DNA of 64,000 bases from Thuidium tamariscinum (lineage: Eukaryota > Streptophyta > Bryopsida > Hypnales > Thuidiaceae): the NCBI GenBank assembly GCA_947034885.2, contig OZ019759.1, forward strand, positions 1,676,501-1,740,500, written 5' to 3'. Below, one piece after another: positions 46,187 through 56,350 of this stretch. A program made the translations under genes and the position numbers. The stretch's first letter is position 1; each line of letters starts with the position of its first letter. The notes beneath the pieces were generated by a model. The model searched no databases, was not told the DNA's origin, and saw only the letters and a program-made list of their open reading frames with translations.

Positions 46187-48008
46187 CTAGATTGCCACAC
46201 TACTTCTGGCAATCTTCTCCAATCGCTTCCACACTTCTTCGTCAATGGTCACTGGACAACTTTTGCCTTCGTTGATGAGTGATATCAACTTTGTTCTCTT
46301 CCTCGTTACTGCTTTGCCTACCAAGGCTCTCAAGTAGTCTTCGTTCAAATCTCCTGAATACTCGAAATAACATCATATTCAATAATTTGGGAGTTTTCCA
46401 ATGAAATGAGAGCTTTGTAAAGTACTATAATTTATAAATGTAAGAATAATTGTTTGTTCATGATTTAAAAAATAAAAGACATTAATATACAATGGTAAAA
46501 ATAAATGGAGAATTACAAAATATCATGTATTAATTGCGAAGTTTAATATTGATGCAGTATATGTATTCACTATAAACAAACTTTTGTATCCCCGATGCCC
46601 ATCATTACACTCCTAGTAGCAAAGTCCCTCATCTCCACCAATTGTGTTAGACCTCCAAGTAGATTGCTTGAGAAAACAAAACCATTGTGATTGAAGAAAT
46701 CTAGTGGATGATGACCTTTGACATAGATGTAAGTACAAAAATTATAGAAACAAAAACATCTAAGCGCCACTGAGCATTAGCACAAACCACATTCCAAATG
46801 TTGACATTGAAAATGTCGTTTATGAAAATGCTTACAGCGGCGTCTAGATGTTTTTTTTTCTATAACTTTTGTTCTCACAGTTACATCAAAGATCATCATC
46901 CACTGCCTTTTTCAAACACCATGATCTTGTATCCCCAAGCTTCTAAATGAAAGACTAAGACAATCAATGAACATAAGGAACTTTAACTACCCAGCTTGTA
47001 ATAACTAAAGGCTTATATGCAATAGTGTAGATGTCCATTTTACAATTTATGAACACCAAGTACTTTGCTGGGGTAGTTATAGTGCTTTACAATAGAATTA
47101 TCATATACACTGTAAAAAGAGTCTTAGCTCTACATGAGCCTAATATGAAAACAGCTCAATATAACTACATGCCTAGGAAAACTAGTCCTACTCCAAAGGA
47201 CTATTGCGAGTATGACCTATTCTTCAATTTTTCCATTGCCTTCAATATCTCAGGACCTCGACTATATCCGATATGGCTTCTTATTTTTTCGCACACACTT
47301 TCACGCACTTGCTTCTTCAAAGACCTTTGCTCCCATGCATTCCATAGATGTTGAATGGAGTGAAGACAAAGTTCTCTATTATGTGTTTTACATTTTCGCT
47401 GTCCAACTGGCGCTGAAGGAGTGCACCTAGGTGGAAGAGGAGGAAAGCCACTTGAAGTAGTCCTCCATTGTTCATCACAACATTTGTTAGGCACCAATTT
47501 ACTGAATTCAGTGATAGGAATGGGTACGGACATGGCAAATCCATCAAGAACTTGCTAATAGAAGATACAAGGGGATGTCAGAATCTTAAAATGAAACAAA
47601 CAATTCTTCAAAACAAATGTTGTTTTCAAATAAAAGAATTCTAAATTAAAAAGGTCCATACCTTCATCACAGGCTCCACAAGAACTTCATCAACGTACAA
47701 CTTTCTTTGAGTCATGCCATTCAATGTAGAGCGTTCAAAAGGCAAGGTTGACCGTTGACGACATTTCAAAGGGGAAGGGGAGCTCATAGAACTTGGGCGC
47801 TTCCCACTATTAGCAGGACTATCTACAACACCATCGTCTACAAACATAATGGAGAAATCCATTGTGGATTGCGCTGTGGCTGCCGAATACATGATATGCC
47901 CCAATCCACTTTGTAAAATGGCAAACTGTCCATAGTTAGAGAATGAATCAGCAGAGGCAGTGCACTTGTTCTCACACTCATTTCCAAGAATTGAATTAGC
48001 ACGCACAC
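46187..48008 (-). pseudogene. Segments 6-8: C-terminal exons of the broken gene
   Basis: Exon 48008-47662 starts after a GTTTCCAAG acceptor and ends at AAG|GTATGG. Exon 47554-47201 contains PIPITEFSKLVPNKCC and a basic tail (KKQVRESVCEKIRSHIGYSRG). Exon 46363-46187 reads GDLNEDYLRALVGKAVTRK, then EEVWKRLEKIARSSVAI and stop. The last exon has a clear GTATTCAG acceptor. The inverted duplication at 46672-46934 lies between the last two exons. Confidence 0.45.
46672..46934. repeat. Inverted duplication (arms about 107 bp) of a coding-like segment
   Basis: The left arm (46672-46779, containing GTGGATGATGACC and AACATCTAAGCGCC) and the right arm (46828-46934, containing GGCGTCTAGATG and GATCATCATCCAC) are diverged reverse complements around a loop of about 48 bp. 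Both arms encode similar peptides on opposite strands: FYNFCTYIYVKGHHPLDFF (minus, left) and FYNFCSHSYIKDHHPLPF (plus, right). A transcript would fold into a long hairpin. Confidence 0.7.
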
Positions 48009-48180
48009 CTTGGAAACCAATAAAGATTGTCAAAAACATCAAACGTCTAAATTGATATATTACAAATTGGCATAGTCTAATGCTCACAAGGTACTTTGAC
48101 ATTACGCACAGTGCATGCATGTGCATGCAAATGGATATAGAATATGAAAATGAAACACATACAAGAGGGAATGGAAGACC

Positions 48181-49083
48181 CTAGGGCCCTATTAAATCAG
48201 CCGTTCTAGTATCCTTTGGCTTTTGACGGAAGAGCATAAAGACGCTTTCAACTTTGTCCATAGCATGGATTTCTCTATGCAAGTCCTTAAAAAAAATTTG
48301 TTTCTCTAAACCGCTTTCTTTCCACTCATCATAAATTCTATTGCTCCTTTCAATTACCTCTGCTATATCGTTGTACTCTCTTCTGTCAGTTTCCTCGATA
48401 AGAGACCAGCGACCAAATATGTTGTCTAGGCGGTAAGCATATAGTGAATGTGGCCTTGCAACGTGCAGACGTTGAATCCATGGAAGAAGGTGATCAATAA
48501 GGATTCCATCTGTGTTCTTGTCTCCTTCATGTGACCAAGGTTCAAACAAAACGACATTACTTGGATAGTTGGTAACGTGCCTTGATGGATTGACGTCAAC
48601 GATTATTGTATTGTGAAAAGAAAAATTGGATTTCTCCAACTCCACTAACTTGTCCAAAGGTTTGAAGAGCAAGTCTACATCTGTTCCATTCACCTTGTAG
48701 TTGAAAAAATGACCGCGTCCATCTCAACACTTGACCACATTGCATTGTTCTTCTCCGAAAATATTGAGAGGAGGCTCTATGCCTCTAAACAAGTTTTTCG
48801 TGATAACTAATGCATGCTTCCTTTTCATAGAAGACCACACTGATACATTCACGATTGTGGACAACCCTCTCAACACTTCTTGAAGGTGGGGCCTAATAGT
48901 GACCCGCTTGAAGCCAATAGAATGGGGTTCTATGTTTGAAGGAACATTGTAGGTAGCACTGTATCGTCTTTCTCGAATAAGATACCTCTTATCCTCACAT
49001 ATGCATAGTAGCCCATGCAAACCTAGAATGACATTAAACCATTTTTTAGTCACCCCAGATGTGCATGGGAAGAAGACACTCCC
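48181..49083 (-). pseudogene. Segment 5: FCP1/NIF-like phosphatase-type region, catalytic Asp replaced
   Basis: FCP1-homology (HAD) phosphatases use a DxDGT/DxNGLL motif near their start. Here the equivalent is ILGLHGLLC, so both Asp positions are lost. Other FCP1-like features follow in order: RPHLQEVLRGL, VWSSMKRKH, FFNYKVNG, FKPLDKL, IIVDVNPSRH, VLFEPWSHEGD and LLPWIQRL. A TGA (48724-48726), probably from a Trp or Arg codon, separates the halves in the same frame. If expressed it would most likely be a non-catalytic scaffold, but the stop and the lost Asp residues also fit simple decay. Confidence 0.6.
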
Positions 49084-49270
49084 CTTTGCCTCTCTTCTAT
49101 TCTGCTCAGAATTTACACCAAAATGGCTAGACAGTTAATTTGTTGCACTACCCACGTCATTTTGAGTATTAAAGGACTACCTACCCCATTGAAAAGAGTA
49201 GATAAAAATAAAAGATAAAAACATGAAAACGAGACTGATACAATGCATAGAGGGTAAAGAAGAAACTCAC

Positions 49271-49578
49271 AACATTGGCCACCTCATGTGAGGGAGATGG
49301 TACACATGCTTGAACGGGAACCTCAAAAGGTGGAATATTAAATTCCACAAGAGCATCGTCCACTAGATCGTTAACAACCTCAACCTCCTTTAAACTATGA
49401 ATAAGGCTTTCAACCTTATTCATCTTAGGTGAAGGAAGAGAGGTGACATTGATGACTACCACTGATGCATTCCGAAGAGAAACTTCTTCTGTGTCATTAC
49501 CATGATCAATATATGGAAGTGGACACTGAATTGGAGTTAACGACACTCGTAGAACATCGGTTTCAAGACAAAGTGTAC
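49271..49578 (-). pseudogene. Segment 4: linker exon before the FCP1-like region
   Basis: This exon is bounded by GCCGCAG and TT|GTGAGT. It is an open frame of about 100 codons beginning GTLCLETDVLRVSL, rich in Val and Ser/Pro, with no recognised motif. Confidence 0.4.
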
Positions 49579-49731
49579 CTGCGGCTGATGCAATTAAACA
49601 CACAATTCTGTTTGTAAGAAAAAAAGTATATTACATATTCTCAAGAGGAGAAATTTGATACAAAATTTATAGCGATAAGCTCCGATCTACCAACCTATAC
49701 TAACTATTAGATAGTCAAAACAACGGAAGGG

Positions 49732-49754
49732 TTTCAACTCGATTCGAGTTGAAA
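49732..49754. repeat. Palindrome TTTCAACTCGATTCGAGTTGAAA (intron copy)
   Basis: A perfect 23-bp palindrome around a central T, located in the intron between segments 3 and 4 of the broken gene. It is the best copy of a motif repeated through this locus. Confidence 0.9.
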
Positions 49755-49768
49755 TGAGGCTAAGAGAG

Positions 49769-50872
49769 TCACGGGGAACAACCTGGAGATTTATCAATCA
49801 CAGGGTCCTGTGATTGCTCGGTCTCATTCCCTTCCGCTGGGGTTGCAACATCTATCTTCTCATCCTCTACAACCAAGTTGTCACCTTGGACTTCAAGGGA
49901 ATTACCATTAGGAGTCGGAGCAGACTCTTCTTCCTTTACTGCAGATACTGAAGAAGGCTGAGTACATGTAGGCGGCGGTGGTTGCAGACTAGACGTTGGC
50001 GAAGGCTTCAGTATCTGCTTCTCTGAAGGATTCGAACCTCCAGACTTTTGCCGCTTCGAGCTGTCCGCTGATGTATATGCCTGATTGGCAATCATCAGTG
50101 GGGCTGAGTAACTGGCGGGATCAATTGCTTGAAGGGGCCTACCTCCAAGAAAGCTTTCTATCATCCCTGGCATGTCACGCATAAGATCCTTGATGAGCTG
50201 GCTATTCTGAGCTCTTGCCCGCTCATTCTCTTCTCTCATCTCTGCCTGAGATCGTGCATTCTCCTCCTTGTTGGCCTTGATCAACTCCATCACCCACTCC
50301 TTGTCCGGATTTGTCGATTGCTTCGCTTGCCTCTTTCGCTTCTTCGTTGGATGAGCAGCGAAACTTGGTGTCTGCTCTGCCAGAGCTGACATTGGTGTGA
50401 CAACTGGATGGGATGATGTGTCCATTGAATCCCGCACCTCGGCGGTTTCCACAATGACAGATGATGTACCTGCTTCATGTGCAACATCATTCCCTACGGT
50501 GTTTTCCGCAACATCTGTTGGAGGGTCTGTTAGCGGCTCGGGATCATGTGTACTCTCCTCAACATGCGTGCCCTCATCAGCTCCCTCTTTGTCTTCCTCG
50601 TCTTCCTCGTCATCCTCATCCGCTGCAAGGTTTATTGGAGTCTGATTCTAAGAAATAGTATGTCTAGCTTCCTCTTCTGGTGTCATCGGTTGCTTCCCCT
50701 TTCCAAAGCTTGAGGCATCCTTGGATGCTTTCTTCGGAAACTTTCCTGAATCCACACGGTAACTGGTATCCAAGAAGTCATCCTTGTCTAAATTCTCAGA
50801 TATAAGCGCAAGGGATGTGAAATTTTCTTTGTATTTAGAGTTCCCCAATACAAAGTGCTTGAGGGAGACCAT
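49769..50872 (-). pseudogene. Segment 3: acidic region, NLS-like cluster and coiled coil
   Basis: This starts after ATTGCAG with MVSLKHFVLGNSKYKENF. A single in-frame TAG (50648-50650) is followed by an acidic run (DEDDEEDEEDKEG), then a basic nuclear-localisation-like cluster (TKKRKRQAK) and an Asn/Glu/Arg-rich coiled-coil-like stretch (KANKEENARSQAEMREENER). The tail is Pro/Ser-rich. A nuclear, oligomerising protein is implied if it was ever expressed. Confidence 0.45.
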
Positions 50873-50977
50873 CTGCAATAAAATTTGAAGCATTGCATTC
50901 AGTCTTCACATTTCTATTCAGCATACATCAAGTTTGAATTCAACATTCATGTGTATGCCAACATTGGACAAATGTAC

Positions 50978-50999
50978 TTTCAACTCGTGTCGAGTTAAA
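50978..50999. repeat. Palindrome copy, AACTCG-TG-TCGAGTT core (intron copy)
   Basis: Reads TTTCAACTCGTGTCGAGTTA then AA. It is the same motif as at 49732 with one arm slightly altered, in the intron between segments 2 and 3. Confidence 0.8.
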
Positions 51000-51059
51000 C
51001 CAACAATTGAGCGCAAAGGAAACGTAAATGGGGGGAAATAGTGACACAGATGAACATAC

Positions 51060-52411
51060 CCAGGCAGCACAAATTATTTTCCCACCACCAAATATTGAAA
51101 GAACCGGATCGCTCCAAGCAGCAAACAATCCGAGAACTTCCAAGTAGAAATCCATCCTGAGTTCCGTATTATAAAGTCTGTATTCAACATCGTTGCTAGA
51201 CTTTGACTTCGAATATCTGCCATCCATAGACGCCTCAAACCTCCTCGGCAATTTTTTTACTGCTATCTTGGCCCCCTTCTTGATCAAGAAGATTTGCTTG
51301 ATAGACTTTTTAGCCTTTGATGTTCGCTCAGGTAGGTCTCCAATTCTCTCGAAGAGGGAAGGGATGTAATGGGCATAGTGAAGAAGATAAGATTCACCGT
51401 AGTCCAATGTGCGAATGTATTGGCGAATATCAAGCTCCATATCAGCATCCCCACAAATCCACAACCACACTTGTGGAACCACGTCTAGAAACCCTTCAGC
51501 TTCTTCAAACCATCTAAGAAGCCCTCAAAATAGGACTCGCCTTCCTTTAAAGAGCCTTTGTTGATGACCCCTGGAACATGACGGAAATCCATAACTGCAA
51601 GCTTCAATGTTGAGGACGTTGAATCCTCCCAAACACCACCATCCCATTCTCCGAAGTCATCTATCTCCAAATCATACGGCCTGTAGGACCCTGTTGCTTC
51701 GGACTTGCAGAACTTCCCTTTGCTGCCCAGGAAGATGTAGAAGAATTCAGCAGCATTTGGAGAGAGCTCGCTGATGCTTTTGTTCTTGTTGGAGGGCATT
51801 TTGGCTAGAGAGAAGAACTCCTCGGGTGGGCCAGACAAAAGAGTGTTCTTTGTAGCTTTTGTGACATTGTAGGCCTTCTTGAACTGCTTCCACTTGTCCT
51901 TTCGATAGTTGCCTTCATTGCTGAACAAGTTGAGGTTTTTCTTGAGGAAATGGAGTTGCCTCCTAATTATCTACTTCCTCTTGCACTTCTCTAGCCATTC
52001 TTTGGCTGTGTAGCAATCTGCAAGAACCCCTGAAACCTTCTTCATGGTCACCTTTGGATGCGATAGCTTTTGATTGGGTGTTCTACTAAGAAGATGCAAA
52101 GCTAACCTCTTCAAATCACCCTCGGAACAGTTCCCTAGCCATTTAAAGAACTCACAGGGTATGACCCCATCTTTCTCTTGATCCCAATTAGAAAGTTGTC
52201 TGTACTTTAGAAGAGAATCTGGGTCAACAAGCTTGCCTTGGGATTGGCAGGAGATCAATTCACTCCACAAATCATAAACAGGCTTCGACGCCATGATAAT
52301 CTTCAACTCGTTGTGGATGTCCACCTCTTTCTCTTTATTTTTGCTAATCTTACCTTGGTTTTTCTTTACATCAATCATGGAAAACCGAAGTTTGACAGCA
52401 GCAACAAAATC
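51060..52411 (-). pseudogene. Segment 2: Lys/Arg-rich region of unknown function
   Basis: This starts after CTCTTTGCAG with DFVAAVKLRFSMIDVKK and ends at a GG|GTATGT donor. TAG at 51971-51973 splits it in frame after WLEKCKRK. A frameshift near 51485-51500 shifts it once more, into the frame containing DIRQYIRTLDYGESYLL. The sequence is rich in Lys and aromatic residues, with no recognised domain. Confidence 0.45.
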
Positions 52412-52511
52412 CTGCAAAGAGTGTTCTTAAATCAGTTGGATATTTTGTTGGTACGAATCATAGAACATACTACTTCTACTCAAGTATATCATGGAGAATG
52501 GAAACATGCAT

Positions 52512-52532
52512 TTTAACTCGCATTGAGTTGAA
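52512..52532. repeat. Palindrome copy, AACTCG-CAT-TGAGTT core (intron copy)
   Basis: Reads TTTAACTCGCATTGAGTTG then AA. A degenerate copy in the intron between segments 1 and 2. Confidence 0.75.
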
Positions 52533-52585
52533 CTATAACACTTACATGAAATTTCTTCTTGTTTTGGGCTTCTGCTATTGTTCAC

Positions 52586-53986
52586 CTTGGCTTTTCTAAA
52601 ACTTTGCCCAACTCTGTTGCTTCTTTATCCGGTGGAGGACACCCCATCTTCTCCCACACATAGCGAGCACCAATGATATTGGTGGACCAGGTAGGCATGA
52701 AATTTTGGAAGTGGTTCACCCGATTGTAATAGGCTGAGATCTTACAAATGATATGGTCGTCTTTGTTCCAGACGATGAAGCACTCCCACTGTGCAAATTT
52801 CTCTGCTTTCAATTTGATTCGCGGCATCGTCTGCATCCTCTGTGATGCCTCAACTATGTGCTGACCATTCACCATATAGAATTTTCCCTTGCTCACCTCC
52901 TCGAAGGACTCAGGCTTACTCTCCAATCCAACTGGCATGACACATAATGTCATTTTCTTGTCGGGGTCTGGCATATTTAGGAAGAAGTTCAAACATTTCT
53001 TCACGCCAATCTCTTCTAGACCGCGAATATTCAAGTTGTCCGGTGGAGTCTCTAACTGGGCTATAGGGATGGTATATTTGTGCCCAATCCCAGGGACATA
53101 CGAATTGGTGCACTCCGCCCAGTACTCCTTATACGTTCTACACGATTCCTCATAGTCGATTTCCTTAACATCCCCATCGAAGTCCTTGGGTATATTAGTA
53201 ACCTCTGACACCATGCTCTTGTCAAGGATGTTTGATTTCTCCATGGATGCTGCGGCTTTTTTTGCTCCCTTCTTCACGAGGGGACCTGGTGTTCCTGAGG
53301 GATCACCCCTATTGAACTTGTCAGTTTTCTTTTTTTTCGTCTGGCTCTTCCCAGTCTCCAGAGTCCCCATTGCTAAAGAGCCCTGACTTGCACCCTGACT
53401 CATGTAGTCTCTTCTAATGGATAGAGGCTTCATCTCCTTGTTCTTTTGTATAAGCTTGAAGTGCAGCCTCTCGAACCCAAGTTTGATCTGATTGAGCCTT
53501 GATAGAAGTGCTTGTGGCGAAAGTAGCTTCCCATCCTTTCCTTCCCACTGCTCCTCATCAATGTGGATCTGTATATTCTTGTTCAGAGTCTTGTAGTCTG
53601 TGTTCACAAGGCTCCGACAGTACTCGGCTATGTTGAAGATTGTTTTCTTCGCCTCCACGACATACGAGAATAAGTATGGCTGAGACTAGTTAGGATCGAG
53701 AGTCTCACATGAGACAAAGATGGAGCCGTCCATTGAAATACTGAACTCAGTGATGGATTTAGTGAGGGAGACAGGAAGAGTTGTTGGGGAGCCTTGAATT
53801 TTGTTCGAAATGCCAGATGGTTTGTCATTGGCACAAGAACTATTGTCCAATATTCCACTTTCTCTGGTTCCAGCCACGCCCAACATTCCCCTAGCGTTTC
53901 TTCATCACCTAGTTCTTCCTTCTCATCCTCAGGAATTGTGTATCTTTGGTAAAGCACTTGGAGTTTCTTCACTTGTTCCTCCATTC
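52586..53986 (-). pseudogene. Segment 1 of the broken gene: GQH-motif protein
   Basis: This begins MEEQVKKLQVLY after an AG acceptor. A frameshift (about 53810-53880) and one TAG (53686-53688) break the first part. From 53658 the frame is open for 358 codons. It contains a Lys-rich linker (KKKKTD, KKGAKKAAA) and, near 52850-52885, the motif KFYMVNGQHIVEASQRM. A GQH/GxHR core after a short beta strand is reminiscent of the ParB/sulfiredoxin-like fold, but that is a guess from one motif. The end at 52586 is set by the donor G|GTGAAC; an alternative donor slightly upstream would fit the next exon's phase better. Confidence 0.45.
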
Positions 53987-54032
53987 CTGGAAAACAAATG
54001 TTAGAAATTTCTTGATTCCAGTGTCTCCTACA

Positions 54033-54540
54033 ATTTAACTCGATTGGAGTTGAATGCACATTTTTCGGTTTAATTGATTTCTTCGTTTCGATTTTTGTGT
54101 TCTCTTGTGGAAGAGTTAGCTTTGTTTGTGGTCATTTAACTCGATTCGAGTTGAATTGACCGATAAGATTAGTATTGGTCTGGATTTTTATTTTATTTCG
54201 AATTTTTGGAGTTTAGTTCCTTGAATTCGGACAATGATCGACTGTCCAACTAGAATCTATGTGAACCTCATACACTTTCTATATTATCAGCAGTTTTTTC
54301 TTTACTGTATTATCTCTCTTTAACTCGAATCAAGTTGAAGTGCTCTATGTGTAAGTTGTTTAAGAGTTTCTGCCTGTTTGGGATTGGCAGTATTTACAGA
54401 TTTTGTTATGCAGTGGCCACATTTCAACTCGAATCAAGTTGAAGTGTAGCAACTGCTTATGATGTACAGGATCATAGTTTCTAAAAAAACATGTTTAAGG
54501 GACTACGATCGAGTTGAATGTACATTGCTCGAGTTGAACT
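54033..54540. repeat. Cluster of palindrome copies upstream of the broken gene
   Basis: Full palindromes are at 54033-54055, 54134-54156, 54318-54340 and 54422-54443. Two half-sites (TCGAGTTGAA) are at about 54509-54518 and 54529-54539. The copy at 54134 is nearly perfect: its central AACTCGATTCGAGTT is intact and only the outer arms mismatch slightly. Spacing is roughly 80-185 bp. The cluster lies just 5' of the first confident exon, where a promoter or first intron is expected. Confidence 0.85.
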
Positions 54541-56138
54541 GACCTTTGGCATTGAAATTCACAATTATGCATGTCGGGAACCTAAAGTGGCTACTTACAA
54601 GAAGACAAGATAAGAAATTGTTTGGATTCCTGAAATCTCACACCGAGCGAACACCTGAATTACGAAGCTCCTAAATTTCTGTAACAAGCTGCCAGTAACT
54701 CAGTAAGTGACCAGGTAACAAGTGTCTTGGAATTGAGATCAGGACATGTTGTCAAGAGTATCATATCAAAGTTCAAAATTCGTTCTTAGACTAAAGTAGA
54801 TGAAATGTAAAAAAACAGCGCAAACGGGGAAAGAGGATGAAACATACGTGGTACGGGGAAACATACCTGCTAAAATCAAAATTGTGGACAAAAGAGGATG
54901 ACCACCGCAGTAAATTGCCTGGGCTCCAAAAAAAAAGCCAAATGCAGTGCACCACCAAGCTTCCCTTGTGCTTGTGCCTACATGAGCAACAATTGAATGA
55001 GAAAGGCTATTTCTAACAGCAAAAAAAGTTGTAACAGTGCTGATGTACTATCCGATAATCCCAAGCCGTAACCTGTATTAAAGTTTCCAGAACCTCACCC
55101 TTAACCTAGGAATCTATACACTCGTTGCTTCGAAGTGCTCCATATTGGGAGCCTCCGCATACAAGCACCTCCACCACCGTGAAATTACGGGTATGCTCCA
55201 ATGACAACATCACTGAGGATCCTACTGAAGGGTAATTTCACAGTCTAGCGAACCTTCACAAATTCAGGTGTCCCTAAGCACCCCCTAAAACCCTATACCT
55301 TGGAAATCCAGCCTTGGAAACTGGCGGAACTCATAGAATCTAAGTGCCACATGAGCCACAAAAAACCAGCCCTGCACTCTAAAATCCGGCAAAGCAAGTT
55401 TGGCCAAACTGAGCCTGCACCCTAGAATCTGGCCTCGCAAGTGTGGCCGAACTCACAAGTGTAAGCGGCGAATGAAAAGCAAAAAGAAAACCCTGCACCC
55501 TAGATCTAAGCGTCGAATGAGGAAAATGAAAATCCCCGAACCCTCAAATGCGGCCTCGCTATGCAAGTTTGGCCAGACTCCATGCATTGAATGACCAACC
55601 AAAAACCCTAACCACTAAAATATGCAAGAACAAACAACACCAATGAATTATGGAATTGAATGCACAAATCAACAGGGATGGGGAGAATACCTGTTGAATG
55701 AGAGGGAACGGAGAAGCTTCAAATCGCCCCATGGTAATGTCGTGCGTGAAGAAGAAACAGTTGCCAACCACCCAAAACCGGAAAAAAGGAAACCAAAGTT
55801 GGAACGCTCCTGAAATCACCTTGGCAGCCCGAACCGCAAGCACCAACGACGTAAACACAAAGCCCATAGATAAAGCTCTGAGATCCTAAACACTCTCTCA
55901 CTCACCGTTGAAGGAGACAAAGGGTTTCAGAATGCAGAGCCCCAAACGATTGGGGGAAAACTTCTTTTTTTAAAACTAACCCTCTCAACAAACAAAAAAC
56001 TTCAAGACCTGTGAAATGCGCGGCGAGAGAAAGCATCAAAGGCGGCATCAGAAAACACTACAGACGGCGCTCGCGACAGAAAGCGGCGAGGACGATGGCG
56101 GCGTAGTTTCTCAGCGAGAGAGAAGACCCTACACCCGT
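54541..56138 (-). other. Possible 5' exons and leader of a minus-strand gene
   Basis: The stretch 55900-56110 is GC-rich with gene-leader character (repeated GGCG and GAGAGA words). A minus-strand frame begins ATGGGCTTTGTG at 55867 (MGFVFTSLVLAVRAAK, hydrophobic) and is followed by AAG|GTGATT, a possible donor. A second candidate exon lies at about 54985-54880 after CATGTAG, encoding REAWWCTAFGFFFGAQAIYC and more hydrophobic residues before a GTATGT donor. The two do not join in phase with the simplest choice of sites. They may be the 5' part of the broken gene, a host membrane-protein gene cut by it, or chance frames. Not recognised. Confidence 0.35.
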
Positions 56139-56350
56139 GTTGACAAGGAGCCTACAACCATGGAAAGAGGGACCTAAAGCCATCAAGTACTTTTAAAAAG
56201 GTACATTGAAATAGGTGTATAAGGGGACCCATACTTATAAATTGTTGACGAGGAGCCTACAACCGTGGAAAGAGACACGTGAAGCCTTGAACTACTTTAA
56301 AAAAAGGTACATTGAAATAGGTGTGTAAGGGGACCCATACTTATAAATCA
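56139..56350. repeat. Tandem duplication, two units of about 105 bp
   Basis: Units 56139-56243 and 56244-56350 are near-identical. Both contain GGAGCCTACAACC, GGTACATTGAAATAGGTGT and GGGGACCCATACTTATAAAT. They lie immediately upstream of the putative minus-strand leader, so a promoter duplication is possible. Confidence 0.85.

Larger units (their letters stand above)
46187..53986 (-). pseudogene. Large multi-exon gene of unknown family, broken (transposon-like)
   Basis: Minus-strand exons predicted from open frames bounded by splice sites: 53986 to about 52586, 52411-51060, 50872-49769, 49578-49271, 49083-48181, 48008-47662, 47554-47201, 46363-46187. Most acceptors are clear (TTTTCCAG, CTTTGCAG, ATTGCAG, GTATTCAG). 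Lesions: TAG 53686-53688, frameshift about 53810-53880, TAG 51971-51973, frameshift about 51485-51500, TAG 50648-50650, TGA 48724-48726. Long open stretches between lesions show that it decayed recently. The product would exceed 1,500 residues: GQH segment, Lys/Arg-rich segment, acidic/NLS/coiled-coil segment, FCP1-like segment, basic C-terminus. Palindromes in its introns and 5' flank suggest it belongs to a mobile element, but no transposase motif was identified. Several adjacent small genes rather than one is an alternative. Confidence 0.5.

Noticed and set aside
48724-53688. In-frame stops read as programmed readthrough or an alternative code
   Set aside because: Frameshifts accompany them, both TAG and TGA occur, and the neighbouring intact kinase gene uses standard plant coding, so pseudogene decay is simpler.
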